Below, piece after piece: positions 7,704 through 16,806 of a stretch of DNA of 64,000 nt. Made by a program: the position numbers and the translations under genes. The stretch is from Parenemella sanctibonifatiensis. GTDB lineage: Bacteria > Actinomycetota > Actinomycetes > Propionibacteriales > Propionibacteriaceae. The notes below the pieces were generated by a model. That model saw only the letters and a program-made list of their open reading frames with translations, was not told the DNA's origin and made no database searches. Location of the stretch: assembly GCF_002250565.1 (NCBI RefSeq), contig NZ_NMVJ01000007.1:1-64000 (forward strand), given 5' to 3'. Numbering within the stretch: position 1 is the first letter of the stretch; each line of letters begins with the position of its first letter.

Positions 7704-8680
7704 GCGTGACCACCATGACCCTGGGCAAGGCCATCAACGCGGGCCTGCGCCGGGCGCTCGAGGCGGACCCGAAGGTGCTGCTCGCCGGTGAGGACATCGG
7801 CAAGCTGGGCGGCGTGTTCCGGATCACCGAGGGTCTCCAGAAGGACTTCGGCGAGGACCGGGTGGTCGACTCCCCGCTGGCCGAGTCCGGCATCGTCGGC
7901 ACCGCGATCGGCATGGCGCTGCGCGGCTATCGACCAGTGTGTGAAATCCAGTTTGACGGTTTCGTCTTTCCGGCGTTCAACCAGATCACCACCCAGTTGT
8001 CCCGGATGTATGGCCGAACCCACGGGCGTACGCCGATGCCAGTCGTGATCCGGATCCCAACCGGTGGCGGAATCGGCTCCGTGGAACACCACTCCGAATC
8101 GCCCGAAACCTACTTCTGCCACACCCCGGGCCTCAAGGTGGTGTCCTGCTCCAACCCGAACGACGCGTACTGGATGATCCAGCAGGCCATCGCATCCTCG
8201 GACCCAGTCATCTTCCTCGAGCCGAAGCGGCGCTACCACGACAAGGGCGAGGTTGACACCTCGATGGCGCCGCCGCCGCTGCACCAAGCCAAGATCGTCC
8301 GGTCCGGCACCGACGTCACCCTGCTGTCCTGGGGCCCGATGGTGAAGACCTGCCTGGAGGCGGCCGAGATCGCCGCCGAGGAGGGCCGCAACGTCGAGGT
8401 GGTCGACCTGCGTACGTTGTCCCCGATCGACACCCCTACCCTGCTCGCGAGTGCGCGCCGCACCGGTCGCGTGGTCGTGGTGCACGAGGCGTACAAGACG
8501 TTGGGACTGGGCGCCGAGCTCGCCGCTCGGATCAGCCAGGAATGCTATTTCGAGCTGGAGGCGCCCGTGCTCCGCGTCACGGCGCCGGACATCGCGTACC
8601 CTCCCAGCCGGGTGGAAGAGGACTATCTGCCCACCCTCGATCGCGTTCTGGACGCGGTCGACGAGAGCCTGTCGTACTGA
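7700..8680 (+). CDS. 2-oxoacid dehydrogenase E1 component, beta subunit
   Basis: A 326-residue partner of the E1alpha subunit. Together they form the alpha2beta2 E1 that transfers the acyl group to the lipoyl arm of E2. Family blocks seen: GEDIGKLGGVFRITEGLQ, DSPLAESGIVGTAIGMAL, the long QFDGFVFPAFNQI segment, and HTPGLKVV with NPNDAYWM near the ThDP pyrimidine site. The C-terminal domain has VVHEAYKTLGLGAELAARI. It starts inside the E1alpha stop (ATGA) and is followed after 15 bp by E2, indicating a single transcript. Length is typical of bacterial E1beta. Confidence 0.93.
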   Translation: MSVTTMTLGKAINAGLRRALEADPKVLLAGEDIGKLGGVFRITEGLQKDFGEDRVVDSPLAESGIVGTAIGMALRGYRPVCEIQFDGFVFPAFNQITTQLSRMYGRTHGRTPMPVVIRIPTGGGIGSVEHHSESPETYFCHTPGLKVVSCSNPNDAYWMIQQAIASSDPVIFLEPKRRYHDKGEVDTSMAPPPLHQAKIVRSGTDVTLLSWGPMVKTCLEAAEIAAEEGRNVEVVDLRTLSPIDTPTLLASARRTGRVVVVHEAYKTLGLGAELAARISQECYFELEAPVLRVTAPDIAYPPSRVEEDYLPTLDRVLDAVDESLSY

Positions 8681-8695
8681 CCCATTGGAGACGTC

Positions 8696-10033
8696 ATGAA
8701 GGATTTTCGACTGCCGGATCCCGGCGAGGGCCTGGTCGAGGCCGACATCGTTTCCTGGCGGGTCGCCGTCGGTGACGAGGTCAAGGTCAACGACGTGCTG
8801 TTGGAGATCGAGACCAGCAAGTCGTTGGTGGAACTGCCAAGCCCGTACGCCGGCACCGTGGTCAAGTTCCTCGTCGAGGAGGGCCAGACCGTCGAGGTCG
8901 GCACGCCGATCATCACCATCGACGACGGTGAGGATGAGGCCCCCGAGGGCTCCGGGCCCAATCTGGTCGGCTACGGCTCAACCGGCCGCGGTCCCAAGCG
9001 TCGGCCCCGGCGTGAGAAGGATCCCAGCCCCGAGCACGAGCTGATCCAGCAGTCACTGGACTACACCGGCCCGGTGGGGCGGCGCTCCGACGACGTCACC
9101 CCCTTCGAGCCGGAGGCGAATCGCTGGCAGGCCGGCGAGCCGCTGCCCAGCCCAGGCGTTCCCGAACGGGTCGACTCGGGCGCAGACCGCCCCAAGGCCA
9201 AGCCGCCGGTCCGCAAGTACGCCCGGGAACGCGGCGTCGACCTCGCCGAGGTCAGCCCGACTGGCCCCGACGGCACCATCACCCGCGAGGACATCGACCG
9301 GGCGCTGGCCAATCCCGGCACCGGCAAGGAGACCCGCATCCCGGTCAAGGGCGTACGCAAGGCGACCGCCGACGCGATGGTGAAGTCGTTCTATTCGGCG
9401 CCCCATGCGTCAGAGTGGATCACCTTCGACGTGTCCAACACGATGGAGTTGGTGGAACAGCTCAAGGCGCGTCGGGAGTTCCGCGACGTACGCGTGACGC
9501 CCCTGCTGGTCTACATCCGCGCGATCTGCCTGACCCTGAAGAAGCATCCGGAGTTGAACGCGACCTGGGATGAGAAGAATCGGGAGATCGTCCAGCACGG
9601 CCAGGTCAACATGGGTATTGCCGCCGCGACTCCACGTGGCCTGATGGTGCCCAACATCAAGGGCGCCGAGCAGTTGACGCTGCTGGAGCTGGCCCAGCAG
9701 GTGACCGACCTGGTGGCGACCGCACGCGCCGGCAAGCTGCAGCCCCGCGACTACGCCCACGGCACCATCACATTGACCAATGTCGGCGTCTTCGGTGTCG
9801 ATTCGGGCACGGCGATCCTCAACCCGGACGAGACCGTGATCGTAGCGATGGGCTCGATCGAACGGCGGCCCTGGGTCCTCGGTACGGGCGCCGATGAGCG
9901 GATCGAGCCGCGCTGGGTGACGACGGTGTCGATGACCTTCGACCACCGCGTCATCGACGGTGAGCAGGCATCGCTCTTCCTCAAGGACCTGGCCGGGCTG
10001 CTGCGCGATCCGGCACTGGCGATGATCTACTGA
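8696..10033 (+). CDS. Dihydrolipoamide acyltransferase (E2) of a 2-oxoacid dehydrogenase complex
   Basis: A 445-residue E2 core protein. Domain order: one N-terminal lipoyl domain (residues 1-80, lipoyl lysine K42 in IETSKSLVEL), a charged linker, a peripheral-subunit binding domain (about 165-200, KYARERGVDLAEVSPTGPDGTITREDI in two parts), and the catalytic acyltransferase domain ending in FDHRVIDGEQASLFL, whose HxxxDG motif holds the active-site His and Asp. A start-proximal GGAG precedes the ATG. No dihydrolipoamide dehydrogenase (E3) gene follows, so E3 must come from elsewhere. A strong hairpin at 10056 ends the operon. Confidence 0.93.
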   Translation: MKDFRLPDPGEGLVEADIVSWRVAVGDEVKVNDVLLEIETSKSLVELPSPYAGTVVKFLVEEGQTVEVGTPIITIDDGEDEAPEGSGPNLVGYGSTGRGPKRRPRREKDPSPEHELIQQSLDYTGPVGRRSDDVTPFEPEANRWQAGEPLPSPGVPERVDSGADRPKAKPPVRKYARERGVDLAEVSPTGPDGTITREDIDRALANPGTGKETRIPVKGVRKATADAMVKSFYSAPHASEWITFDVSNTMELVEQLKARREFRDVRVTPLLVYIRAICLTLKKHPELNATWDEKNREIVQHGQVNMGIAAATPRGLMVPNIKGAEQLTLLELAQQVTDLVATARAGKLQPRDYAHGTITLTNVGVFGVDSGTAILNPDETVIVAMGSIERRPWVLGTGADERIEPRWVTTVSMTFDHRVIDGEQASLFLKDLAGLLRDPALAMIY

Positions 10034-10055
10034 GGCGCCTCGCCGGCGTCCGAGC

Positions 10056-10096
10056 AACACGAAGGGGATGGGCGCGATGCCCATCCCCTTGGTGTT
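10056..10096. terminator. Bidirectional stem-loop terminator between E2 and DUF4282 genes
   Basis: AAGGGGATGGGC and GCCCATCCCCTT pair perfectly around a GCGAT loop, extended by an outer AACAC/GTGTT helix. It lies between two convergent stop codons (10033 and 10113), so it can serve both genes. Confidence 0.85.
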
Positions 10097-10112
10097 GCGT
10101 GAGTGCTGGAGG

Positions 10113-10715
10113 TCAGCCCTCGAGCTTGATGCGGATCTTGCGGACTTCCTGCGCGGTGCGCACGGTCGCGATCAGCGCTTCCAGGCTCATCCGGATCAGC
10201 GCCGTGTAGAGGAAGAACCCGATGGCGAAGCCCACCAGCGCGAGCAACGAGAGCAGGATGCCCAGACCAGCCTGGTCGTTGACCGCCATGCCGATGAAGA
10301 TGATGCCGACGTAGGACAGCGCGCCGAGTGCAGACAGCACGATCCACAGGATGTAGGCGATCTTGATCAGCGACGGGGTTGCGAACTTCTGGAAGGAGAA
10401 GTCGAACATCGCGGTGAACGGGTTCTCGTCCAGGTCGTCGTCCTCACCGCCGACCGGCGAGTTGTACATCGACGCCGCATACGGGTTGCTGCTCGGGGCA
10501 GGCTGCTGCCCGTAGCCACCCTGGTCGGACGGGTAGGAGGCTGAAGCAGCGCTCGAGGGGTACTGCGAGGCGGAGTCGAAACCGCTCGCGCTCGGCTGCC
10601 CGTAGCCGCCCTGGCCAGGGTTGGGCGAGTAGCCGCCCGGGTTCGGGCCCTGGTTCTGGTTCTGGTCATAGCCACCCTGGCCGTAGCCACTCTGGCCGAA
10701 ATTATCCTGAGACAT
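10113..10715 (-). CDS. DUF4282 membrane protein with Gly/Gln/Tyr-rich N-terminus
   Basis: A 200-residue protein. Residues 1-95 are low complexity (repeated GYGQ, NQN and GGY units, probably disordered and cytosolic). The rest is a DUF4282 domain: FTAMFDFSFQKFATPSLIKIAYILW, two hydrophobic helices (about 117-140 and 150-178), and RMSLEALIATVRTAQEVRKIR at the end. The function of DUF4282 is unknown. The ATG at 10715 has no Shine-Dalgarno but sits 7 nt after CACAAT, pointing to a leaderless mRNA. It shares the 10056 terminator with the E2 gene. Confidence 0.75.
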   Translation of the reverse strand: MSQDNFGQSGYGQGGYDQNQNQGPNPGGYSPNPGQGGYGQPSASGFDSASQYPSSAASASYPSDQGGYGQQPAPSSNPYAASMYNSPVGGEDDDLDENPFTAMFDFSFQKFATPSLIKIAYILWIVLSALGALSYVGIIFIGMAVNDQAGLGILLSLLALVGFAIGFFLYTALIRMSLEALIATVRTAQEVRKIRIKLEG

Positions 10716-10836
10716 GGGCCCCATTGTGCCTGTCCGGGGCGTCACCGCAGAACCCAACCGGCTGAAAAGCCGATAAGTCCGCAGAAATAATCGCTGCTGG
10801 CCCGACGCCGTTCAGCTCTGGCTCGGTTGGGGTCCG

Positions 10837-10911
10837 CCCTGAAATGTCCAGCCAGCCCGGGCGCGGAAGGCGTATTGCAATCGGCGATTGCCAGACGCAG
10901 ACACTTCAGGG
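10837..10911. repeat. Palindromic intergenic repeat, copy 11
   Basis: 75 bp. Left end CCCTGAAATGTCC, core GTATTGCAATCGGCGATTGCC, right end CAGACACTTCAGGG. The core reads in the opposite orientation to most copies. Confidence 0.8.
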
Positions 10912-11008
10912 CGGGTCGGCCAACAACGGGATGGGACTGTGGGCGGCTGGAGCTGCCGGCGGCAGGTGCTGGCGGGAGTTGCCGTCGGGCTGGCCCGGTT
11001 GGGGTCCG

Positions 11009-11083
11009 CCCCGAAATGTCCAGCCAGGCCGTGCGCAGGAGACGTACTGCAATCGACGATTGCCAGACGCGGACACCTCAGGG
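11009..11083. repeat. Palindromic intergenic repeat, copy 12
   Basis: 75 bp. Nearly the same as copy 11 (left end CCCGAAATGTCC, core GTACTGCAATCGACGATTGCC, right end CGGACACCTCAGGG), at exactly 172 bp distance, so the two arose by local duplication. Confidence 0.8.
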
Positions 11084-11142
11084 CGGGGCGCCGCCACGCA
11101 GTACGGTCCCGCACGAAGTGCGGGGTCCTGCCGTTGTCAACG

Positions 11143-14100
11143 TCAGGATCGGCGGCGTGCCGCGGCGGCGCCGGCGGGAATCCGCAACGTCACCACCTGG
11201 AACGGTCGCAGATCCAGCTCGATCCGGTCCGCGCTGGCGGTCACCACCGCGGCGGTCACCAGTGGGGAACGGTCGTCGAAGTCGTGCTCCAGCAGGTCCA
11301 CCTCGCGCACCTGATCCAACGCCAGATCGCCGGTCAGCACGGCGCTACGTCGGTTGCCGGTGGCCTCGTAGAGCCGCAGCACCAGGTCGCCGCTGCGGTC
11401 GCGGGCCAGCTTGATCGTCTCCAGCACGGCCCCGTCCAAACGCACCAGCGGGCCCTCGTCGGCAGCCCCTCCAGCACCGGCCGCCTGCTCCAGCGGCAGG
11501 TTGAGGTGGTGTCCCAGTTCGGCGGCACCGGCGACGTCGCGGCCCGGCGCCAGCCGCCAGTTCCATCGGTGTACGCCTTGGTCGGCGCGCGGGTCCGGAT
11601 AGCGCGGCCCCCGCACCACGCTGGCGCGCACCACCGAATAGGTGCCACCCGTGGGCTTGGCGCAGCGGCGTACGTCCCAGCCGTAACTGCCGGTGTTGGC
11701 GATCGCGACCTGATAGTCGGGCTCGCCGAGATGGACGAAGCGGTGCGCGTTCACCTCGAAACGGGCGTGATCCCAGCTGGTGTTGGTGTGGGTGGGCCGA
11801 GTCAGGTGGCCGAACTGCACTTCGAACCGGGCGTGGTCGGTGTGGACGTCCAGCGGGAACGCGAGCTTGCACAAGGTGTCCTGCTGCTGCCAGTCGATCT
11901 GCAAATCCAGTTCGAGCTCGTCGCCGCTGGTCGGCAGCCGCAGCTCCTGCACGAAGGCCGAGTCGCCGTGGTGGCGGCGCACCCGGATGGTGGTGCCGTC
12001 CACCTCGACCTGGTCGGCGTCGTTGAGGTCGATCACGGTGTGGCGGTGGGCCTCGTCGATGTCCCAGGCATCCCAGGCGTTGGGGAAATCGTGGTGCAGC
12101 TGCAGCAGGTTGCCGGCCTCGCCGGCCGGGATCAGTTCCCGGCCTGCCCGCAGGTCGACCAGCGAGGTCACCAGGCCGCGGGCGTCGATCCGGACCCGCA
12201 GGGTGCCGTTGTCGAGCAGCAGATCGCTACCGTCCCGCTGCGGGGTGACGTGCTGGTCGAAGCCCGCGTCGGGGGTGCCGGAGCCGTACGCCGGGATGCC
12301 CGCGCGGGCGTAGGGTGCCGGGTTGAACCAGCCCCCACCCAGGGCACGCTGAGCTTGGTCGATGATGTCGCGGAGGTCGCGGTGCAGCTGTTCGGCGCGG
12401 GCGACCACCTCGCGATAGACCCAGGCGATCGAGGAGCCGGGCAGGATGTCGTGGAACTGGAAGAGCAGTACGTCGCGCCAGATCCGCTGCAGTTCCTCGT
12501 ACGGGTAGGGGTGACCGGCTCGGATCGCCGCGATCGCGGACCACGCTTCAGCTGAGTGCAGCAGCGACTCGCTGATCCGATTGGTGCGCTTCACCTCGAC
12601 CTGACTGGTGAACGTGCCGCGGTGCAACTCCAGATAGAGCTCCCCCACCCAGGTCGGGGCGTCGGCGTACTCCGCCATCGCTTGGGCAAAGAAGTCATCA
12701 GGGTCGGCGATGCGGATCTGCGGCGACCCGGCCAGGTCAGCGCTGCGACGGGCCTGTTCGATCATCTCGCGGGTCGGGCCACCACCGCCGTCGCCGTAAC
12801 CGTAGGGCACCAGCGAGGACTGGGCGCGGCCCTTGTCGCGGAAGTTGGTGGCGGCGTGGTGCAGCTCGGCGGGGGCCAACGTCGCGTTGTAGGTGTCGAC
12901 CGGCGGGAAGTGGGTGAAGATCCGCGAGCCGTCGATGCCCTCCCACCAGAAGGTGTGGTGGGGGAAGTCATTGATCTGGTTCCAGGAGATCTTCTGAGTC
13001 AGGAACCAGTCCATCCCGGCCAGCTTCGCCAGCTGCGGCAGGGCGGCGGCATATCCGAAGGAGTCCGGCAGCCAGACGCCGCGGCACCGCTTGCCGAGGT
13101 GTTCGTCGAACCAGCTGGTGCCCTCGACGAGCTGGCGTACGAACGCCTCACCGCCGGGCAGGTTGGCATCCGACTCCACCCACATGCCTCCGACCGGGAT
13201 GATCCGGCCGGCGGCCACCTGCTCCTTGAGGCGGGCAAACAGTTCGGGCTGATCCTCGGCGAGCCAGGCCGCATGCTGGGCGGCCGGCAACACGAACAGG
13301 TGCTCGGGGTGATCGCCGGACTCGATCAGCTGGAGCTGGTTGGCGACCGTTCGGGCGACCTTGCGGCGGGTTTCCCGCAGCGGCCACAGCCAGGCCGAGT
13401 CGATGTGGGCGTGACCGACGGCGTACGCCCGGTGAGCGCTCGGGTGGGCCGGGGTCGCCAGTGCTTCGGCGAGATCGGCCCGAGCCGCGGCGGCGGTGCC
13501 GGGAATGTCGTTGGGGTCGAGCTGGTCGATCGCCCGGTCCAGTGTGATGTCGAGGCCGGCGCGGTGGCCGGAGTCCTCCGGCAGGGTCGCGGCCAGGCCC
13601 GACAGTGTCGCCAGGTCAGCGGCCAGCGCGCGTACCTCGGCGCGCACCTCGACGAGGTCAGCCCGGGCAAAGACGTAGCGCGGGTCCCGGCCGGCGGTCA
13701 GCACGTCACCCAGCTCGGTAGGCCCCTGTCGGCTGACGATCGGGTTGGCGGCCGCCTCGATGTAGACCTCGATCCGGCCCTGGTCGTCGGCCTCGACCGG
13801 CAACCAGGCGTTGCGCGGGTTGAGCGCCTTGATCACAGAACCGTCGGGTCGCAGCGCCAGCCCTTCTGCCTGGAAACCGGGCCCGGCGCCACGGTCCCAC
13901 CCCAGGTCGATCTCCAGTTCCAGGGGCAGGTCGGCTGCCTCGGTGGGGACTGCTCCAGTGAGTCGGAACCAGGTGGTGCCCCAGGCCGGGCCCCACGGCG
14001 TACCGGTCTGGAAAGGTGTGTAGGTCGCCGCGAGCGCAGTCTGGTGGTCGACCGGGTCGCCCTGCCCCGGTGCGGCCGGGGCATCGGTGACCTCCCAGTG

Positions 14101-14202
14101 CTCAATCGTCAGCGGTGCCACCACCCGGCTGATGGCCGGGATGATGCGCTCGCCGAGGTGGCGGGCAACCCGCTTGTTCAGGATCGGCCGGTGGTCATGC
14201 AT
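11143..14202 (-). CDS. Alpha-mannosidase, glycoside hydrolase family 38
   Basis: A 1019-residue, probably cytosolic retaining alpha-mannosidase. It releases mannose from oligosaccharides, for example turnover products of mannosylated glycans. GH38 landmarks: metal-binding GHAHIDSAWLWPL (about residue 264), then GGMWVESDANLPGGE with the nucleophile D345, WLPDSFGYAAALPQL, and a long C-terminal beta domain. No signal peptide. The start overlaps the 3' end of the upstream membrane protein gene by 8 bp, so the two are probably co-transcribed. Length is typical of the ManA-like bacterial branch. The transporter for its substrate is not in this window. Confidence 0.93.
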   Translation of the reverse strand: MHDHRPILNKRVARHLGERIIPAISRVVAPLTIEHWEVTDAPAAPGQGDPVDHQTALAATYTPFQTGTPWGPAWGTTWFRLTGAVPTEAADLPLELEIDLGWDRGAGPGFQAEGLALRPDGSVIKALNPRNAWLPVEADDQGRIEVYIEAAANPIVSRQGPTELGDVLTAGRDPRYVFARADLVEVRAEVRALAADLATLSGLAATLPEDSGHRAGLDITLDRAIDQLDPNDIPGTAAAARADLAEALATPAHPSAHRAYAVGHAHIDSAWLWPLRETRRKVARTVANQLQLIESGDHPEHLFVLPAAQHAAWLAEDQPELFARLKEQVAAGRIIPVGGMWVESDANLPGGEAFVRQLVEGTSWFDEHLGKRCRGVWLPDSFGYAAALPQLAKLAGMDWFLTQKISWNQINDFPHHTFWWEGIDGSRIFTHFPPVDTYNATLAPAELHHAATNFRDKGRAQSSLVPYGYGDGGGGPTREMIEQARRSADLAGSPQIRIADPDDFFAQAMAEYADAPTWVGELYLELHRGTFTSQVEVKRTNRISESLLHSAEAWSAIAAIRAGHPYPYEELQRIWRDVLLFQFHDILPGSSIAWVYREVVARAEQLHRDLRDIIDQAQRALGGGWFNPAPYARAGIPAYGSGTPDAGFDQHVTPQRDGSDLLLDNGTLRVRIDARGLVTSLVDLRAGRELIPAGEAGNLLQLHHDFPNAWDAWDIDEAHRHTVIDLNDADQVEVDGTTIRVRRHHGDSAFVQELRLPTSGDELELDLQIDWQQQDTLCKLAFPLDVHTDHARFEVQFGHLTRPTHTNTSWDHARFEVNAHRFVHLGEPDYQVAIANTGSYGWDVRRCAKPTGGTYSVVRASVVRGPRYPDPRADQGVHRWNWRLAPGRDVAGAAELGHHLNLPLEQAAGAGGAADEGPLVRLDGAVLETIKLARDRSGDLVLRLYEATGNRRSAVLTGDLALDQVREVDLLEHDFDDRSPLVTAAVVTASADRIELDLRPFQVVTLRIPAGAAAARRRS

Positions 14203-15040
14203 CGCTACTCCGTGAATCGTCGCTCTGGTCTGAAGTCTCGGTGGTCAGGGCCGGTACGCCGGCCAACTGCGCCTCAAGGTGGGCCCAGTCGCGGTAGCTG
14301 GCGCTGGGGATGTGTCGGGCCAGTTCGGCGAGCCACTGGGCCTTCTGTTGGGAACTCTTGAGGACGTCCTCCGCGGTCAGGCCCACCGCGGTGTCCACCA
14401 GCCACCGTCCCTTGATCCAGAAGTCGTCAGGCTCACGGGACATCAACCAGGTCATCATCACCGGATTGATCACCTGGTGCGCATACCGCTGCGCCACCGG
14501 GGACCTGTCCCAGGCCTCGACTGCGAATCGACGGTTGAACTCGGCGGACTCCAGATCGATGACGGGCCTGGCGCCGATGGTGACGGCCAGCCAGACCCGC
14601 AACGGCGGCAACCAGCCGTCCATCTCCACCAGCACATAGTTGATGGTGTCCCGTTCCAGATGCAGGAATCGACGTCCGTCCACCTCGCCGATGATGAGGT
14701 GCCGGATCGGCCCCGACCGGCCAGTCGGCTCGTGGGCGCCCCAGTGGTCGGCCTCGAAACGGGCCAGTTCAGTGACCTCGGCGGTGTAGGTCATCCCCTC
14801 GGGCAACTCGAGGCGTTGCCATTCATCCTTGCGGGGACCCGACACTGCACCCCACAGGAGCAGTGCGACCAACAGAGCGGCCGGCAGGCCGAACAGCCAC
14901 AACAGGAAGTCGGGCACCGCCACCCCGACCAGGGCCAACACGAACAGCACCAGCCACACCAGCGGTGTCGCGAACCACAGCAGCGCGACCGCCGCGAGCA
15001 CCGGTTCGTCCTTGACCTCGTGGAGTTTGGGCAACGCCAT
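14195..15040 (-). CDS. Membrane protein of unknown function (two N-terminal TM helices)
   Basis: A 281-residue protein. Two hydrophobic helices (about 15-42 and 45-65) are followed by a soluble domain containing ESAEFNRRFAVEAWDRSPVAQR and YAHQVINPVMMTWLMS. This resembles the DUF3137-type pattern of 'was the protein degraded from its neighbours' only loosely, so I do not assign a family firmly. The tail is Ser/Thr/Asp-rich. The ATG at 15040 lies 6 nt after TAGAGT, indicating a leaderless transcript. It overlaps the mannosidase start, so it may be the first gene of that operon. It is divergent from the RibD-like reductase. Confidence 0.55.
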   Translation of the reverse strand: MALPKLHEVKDEPVLAAVALLWFATPLVWLVLFVLALVGVAVPDFLLWLFGLPAALLVALLLWGAVSGPRKDEWQRLELPEGMTYTAEVTELARFEADHWGAHEPTGRSGPIRHLIIGEVDGRRFLHLERDTINYVLVEMDGWLPPLRVWLAVTIGARPVIDLESAEFNRRFAVEAWDRSPVAQRYAHQVINPVMMTWLMSREPDDFWIKGRWLVDTAVGLTAEDVLKSSQQKAQWLAELARHIPSASYRDWAHLEAQLAGVPALTTETSDQSDDSRSSDA

Positions 15041-15046
15041 GTCGGC

Positions 15047-15091
15047 ACTCTACGCAGCGGCCATCTCAGTCCGAGAGAGACATGGGATCGT
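15047..15091. promoter_or_regulatory. Back-to-back leaderless promoters
   Basis: Two -10 hexamers face away from each other. TAGAGT (15052-15047, minus) is 6 nt before the ATG at 15040, and GATCGT (15086-15091, plus) is 6 nt before the ATG at 15098. Neither gene has a Shine-Dalgarno sequence, so both mRNAs probably start at or next to their start codons. Confidence 0.55.
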
Positions 15092-15097
15092 GGACCC

Positions 15098-15820
15098 ATG
15101 ACGACCGAATGGACGCCCGAGGCGATCGCGCAGGCGTACGCCTATCCGCTGGCTGACCGGACCGACGACGAGGATGCCCAGCGCGGTTGGCTGCGCGCCA
15201 ACATGGTCACCAGTCTGGACGGCGCCGCCCAGATCGACGGGCGGGTCGGCGACCTGACTGGCAGCGCGGACCAGGTGCTGCTGACCGCCTTGCGCGCGAT
15301 GGCGGACTGTCTGATCGTGGGCGCCGGCACCATCGAGGCGGAGGGCTACGGTCCGCTCATCACCCCACCGCAATGGCGGCAGTACCGGGCCGATCTGGGC
15401 ATGGCGCCGGATCCGCGGCTGGTCATCGTGACCCGTCGTGGCCGAGTCGACGTGCGCCGACCCGAGCTCGCCGCCGCCGACCCGCTGGTCGTCCATCCCT
15501 CAAGTTGCACCGCTGATTTCGGGGACGCCGAGACGCTGGTCTGTGGCGAGAGTTGGGTGGATCTGCCGAGGATGGTGGCCGACCTGCACGAGCGCGGCTG
15601 GCGTCGCATGCTGTCCGAGGGCGGCCCGACCCTGCTGGCCGAACTCTTCACCGCCGACCTGGTCGACGAGTTGGACTGGGCAATATCCCCCACCGTCGTC
15701 GGCGGCCCCGGGCTGCGGCTCAGCCACGGCCCCGCGATCACGCCGCTGCGGTGGCATCAGCTCGCCGCGACCACCGTCGGGGAACATCTGTTCACCCGGT
15801 GGACCCGCGACCGGGGCTGA
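15098..15820 (+). CDS. RibD C-terminal / dihydrofolate reductase-like NAD(P)H oxidoreductase
   Basis: A 240-residue protein with the RibD C-terminal (riboflavin-specific reductase, DHFR-like) fold. Landmarks are RANMVTSLDGAAQIDGRVGDLTG, the DCLIVGAGTIEAEGYGP loop, and SEGGPTLLAELFTADLVDEL near the end. Stand-alone versions reduce diverse pyrimidine- or pterin-like substrates; no riboflavin genes are adjacent, so the substrate is unknown. The ATG at 15098 follows GATCGT by 6 nt and has no ribosome-binding site. It is convergent with the hydroxyacid dehydrogenase gene, 22 bp away. Confidence 0.8.
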   Translation: MTTEWTPEAIAQAYAYPLADRTDDEDAQRGWLRANMVTSLDGAAQIDGRVGDLTGSADQVLLTALRAMADCLIVGAGTIEAEGYGPLITPPQWRQYRADLGMAPDPRLVIVTRRGRVDVRRPELAAADPLVVHPSSCTADFGDAETLVCGESWVDLPRMVADLHERGWRRMLSEGGPTLLAELFTADLVDELDWAISPTVVGGPGLRLSHGPAITPLRWHQLAATTVGEHLFTRWTRDRG

Positions 15821-15842
15821 GGCACGGCCGCGGACGTACGCC

Positions 15843-16805
15843 TCAGGCCACCCGATCCATGTCGGCTGCGGTGACCTCGCACAGCATCGGCTCGCCGGCA
15901 CGGAAGCGTTCCAACTCGGCGACGATGTGGCGACCGATCCGCAACCGACCGTTGCCTGCCAGCCCCGCCAGGTGCGGGGTGGCGTGGGCCAAGGTCCGCA
16001 GCGGATGATCCGCGGCGGGCGGCTCGGGGTCGAAGACGTCGAGGAAGACCGGTCCCAGATCGCCCTGCTGGAGCCGAGCCGTCAACGCCTTCTCGTCGAT
16101 GAGGGAGCCGCGGGAGGTGTTGACGAGCACCGTGCCCGGCTGCAGCAGCGCCAGCGTCTCGGCATTGAGCATGTGGCGGGTGGCGGGCAGCTCGGGGGCG
16201 TGGACCGAGACCACCTGGCTGGTCGCGAGTAGTTCGTCCAGGTCGAGCTTGATCGCTCCCATCGCGGCGGCGTCGGACTCGCTGAGGTAGGGGTCGTACA
16301 CCGCCCGCTCCACCTCGAAATTGCCCATCAACTTGAGGTAGTGGCGCCCCACCCAGCCGGCGCCGAGCACGCCGACCCGGATGTCGTTGACCTCACCGAC
16401 CCCGTCGCGACTCCAGCCGCCGGCGGCGACCTCGGCACCAGTCGCGACAATGTTCTTGCGGCCCACGATGGTCAGGCCCAGCGCGGTCTCGGCGACCCCC
16501 TCACCGAGCGGCTTCACCGCCGAGGTGACCCGAGCTCCGGACTGCCACAGGGCGTCACTGACGACCGGCTTCACCGAGCCGGCGGCATGCAGCAGCACGG
16601 CCGGCTTGGCTGCGGCGATCACCTCGGTGTCGACCCGGGGGCTGCCCCAGGAGGTCAGGATCACCTCGGCGCCGGCGGCGGCGTCGACCGCCGCTGCGGT
16701 GTCGTGCGGGTCGACCAGTTCGACGACGTCGCCGAGCTGGGCCCACGCCTGGTCGGTGAAGACAGTGCGTCGGGTGTCGGGCTTGATGAGGCTGAGGATG
16801 CGCAT
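15843..16805 (-). CDS. D-isomer-specific 2-hydroxyacid dehydrogenase family protein
   Basis: A 320-residue NAD(P)-dependent dehydrogenase. The Rossmann motif is GVLGAGWVGRHY (about 145). The catalytic arginine lies in VNTSRGSLIDEKAL, the acidic partner in DVFDPEPP, and the catalytic His in TPHLAGLAGNGR. Its start lies 1 bp after the stop codon of the enolase-superfamily gene, so the two are co-translated. With an upstream LacI regulator this looks like a sugar-acid catabolic unit in which a dehydrated or oxidised sugar acid is reduced or oxidised. The specific substrate cannot be read from the sequence. Confidence 0.85.
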   Translation of the reverse strand: MRILSLIKPDTRRTVFTDQAWAQLGDVVELVDPHDTAAAVDAAAGAEVILTSWGSPRVDTEVIAAAKPAVLLHAAGSVKPVVSDALWQSGARVTSAVKPLGEGVAETALGLTIVGRKNIVATGAEVAAGGWSRDGVGEVNDIRVGVLGAGWVGRHYLKLMGNFEVERAVYDPYLSESDAAAMGAIKLDLDELLATSQVVSVHAPELPATRHMLNAETLALLQPGTVLVNTSRGSLIDEKALTARLQQGDLGPVFLDVFDPEPPAADHPLRTLAHATPHLAGLAGNGRLRIGRHIVAELERFRAGEPMLCEVTAADMDRVA

Positions 16806-16806
16806 G

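Larger units (their letters stand above)
10716..11142. other. Intergenic region with a 172-bp duplication carrying two palindromic repeats
   Basis: 427 bp upstream of the DUF4282 gene and downstream of the mannosidase. GGTTGGGGTCCGCC followed by a repeat copy appears at 10825 and again 172 bp later. The -10 CACAAT (10728-10723, minus strand) belongs to the DUF4282 gene. No gene was seen. Confidence 0.65.
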
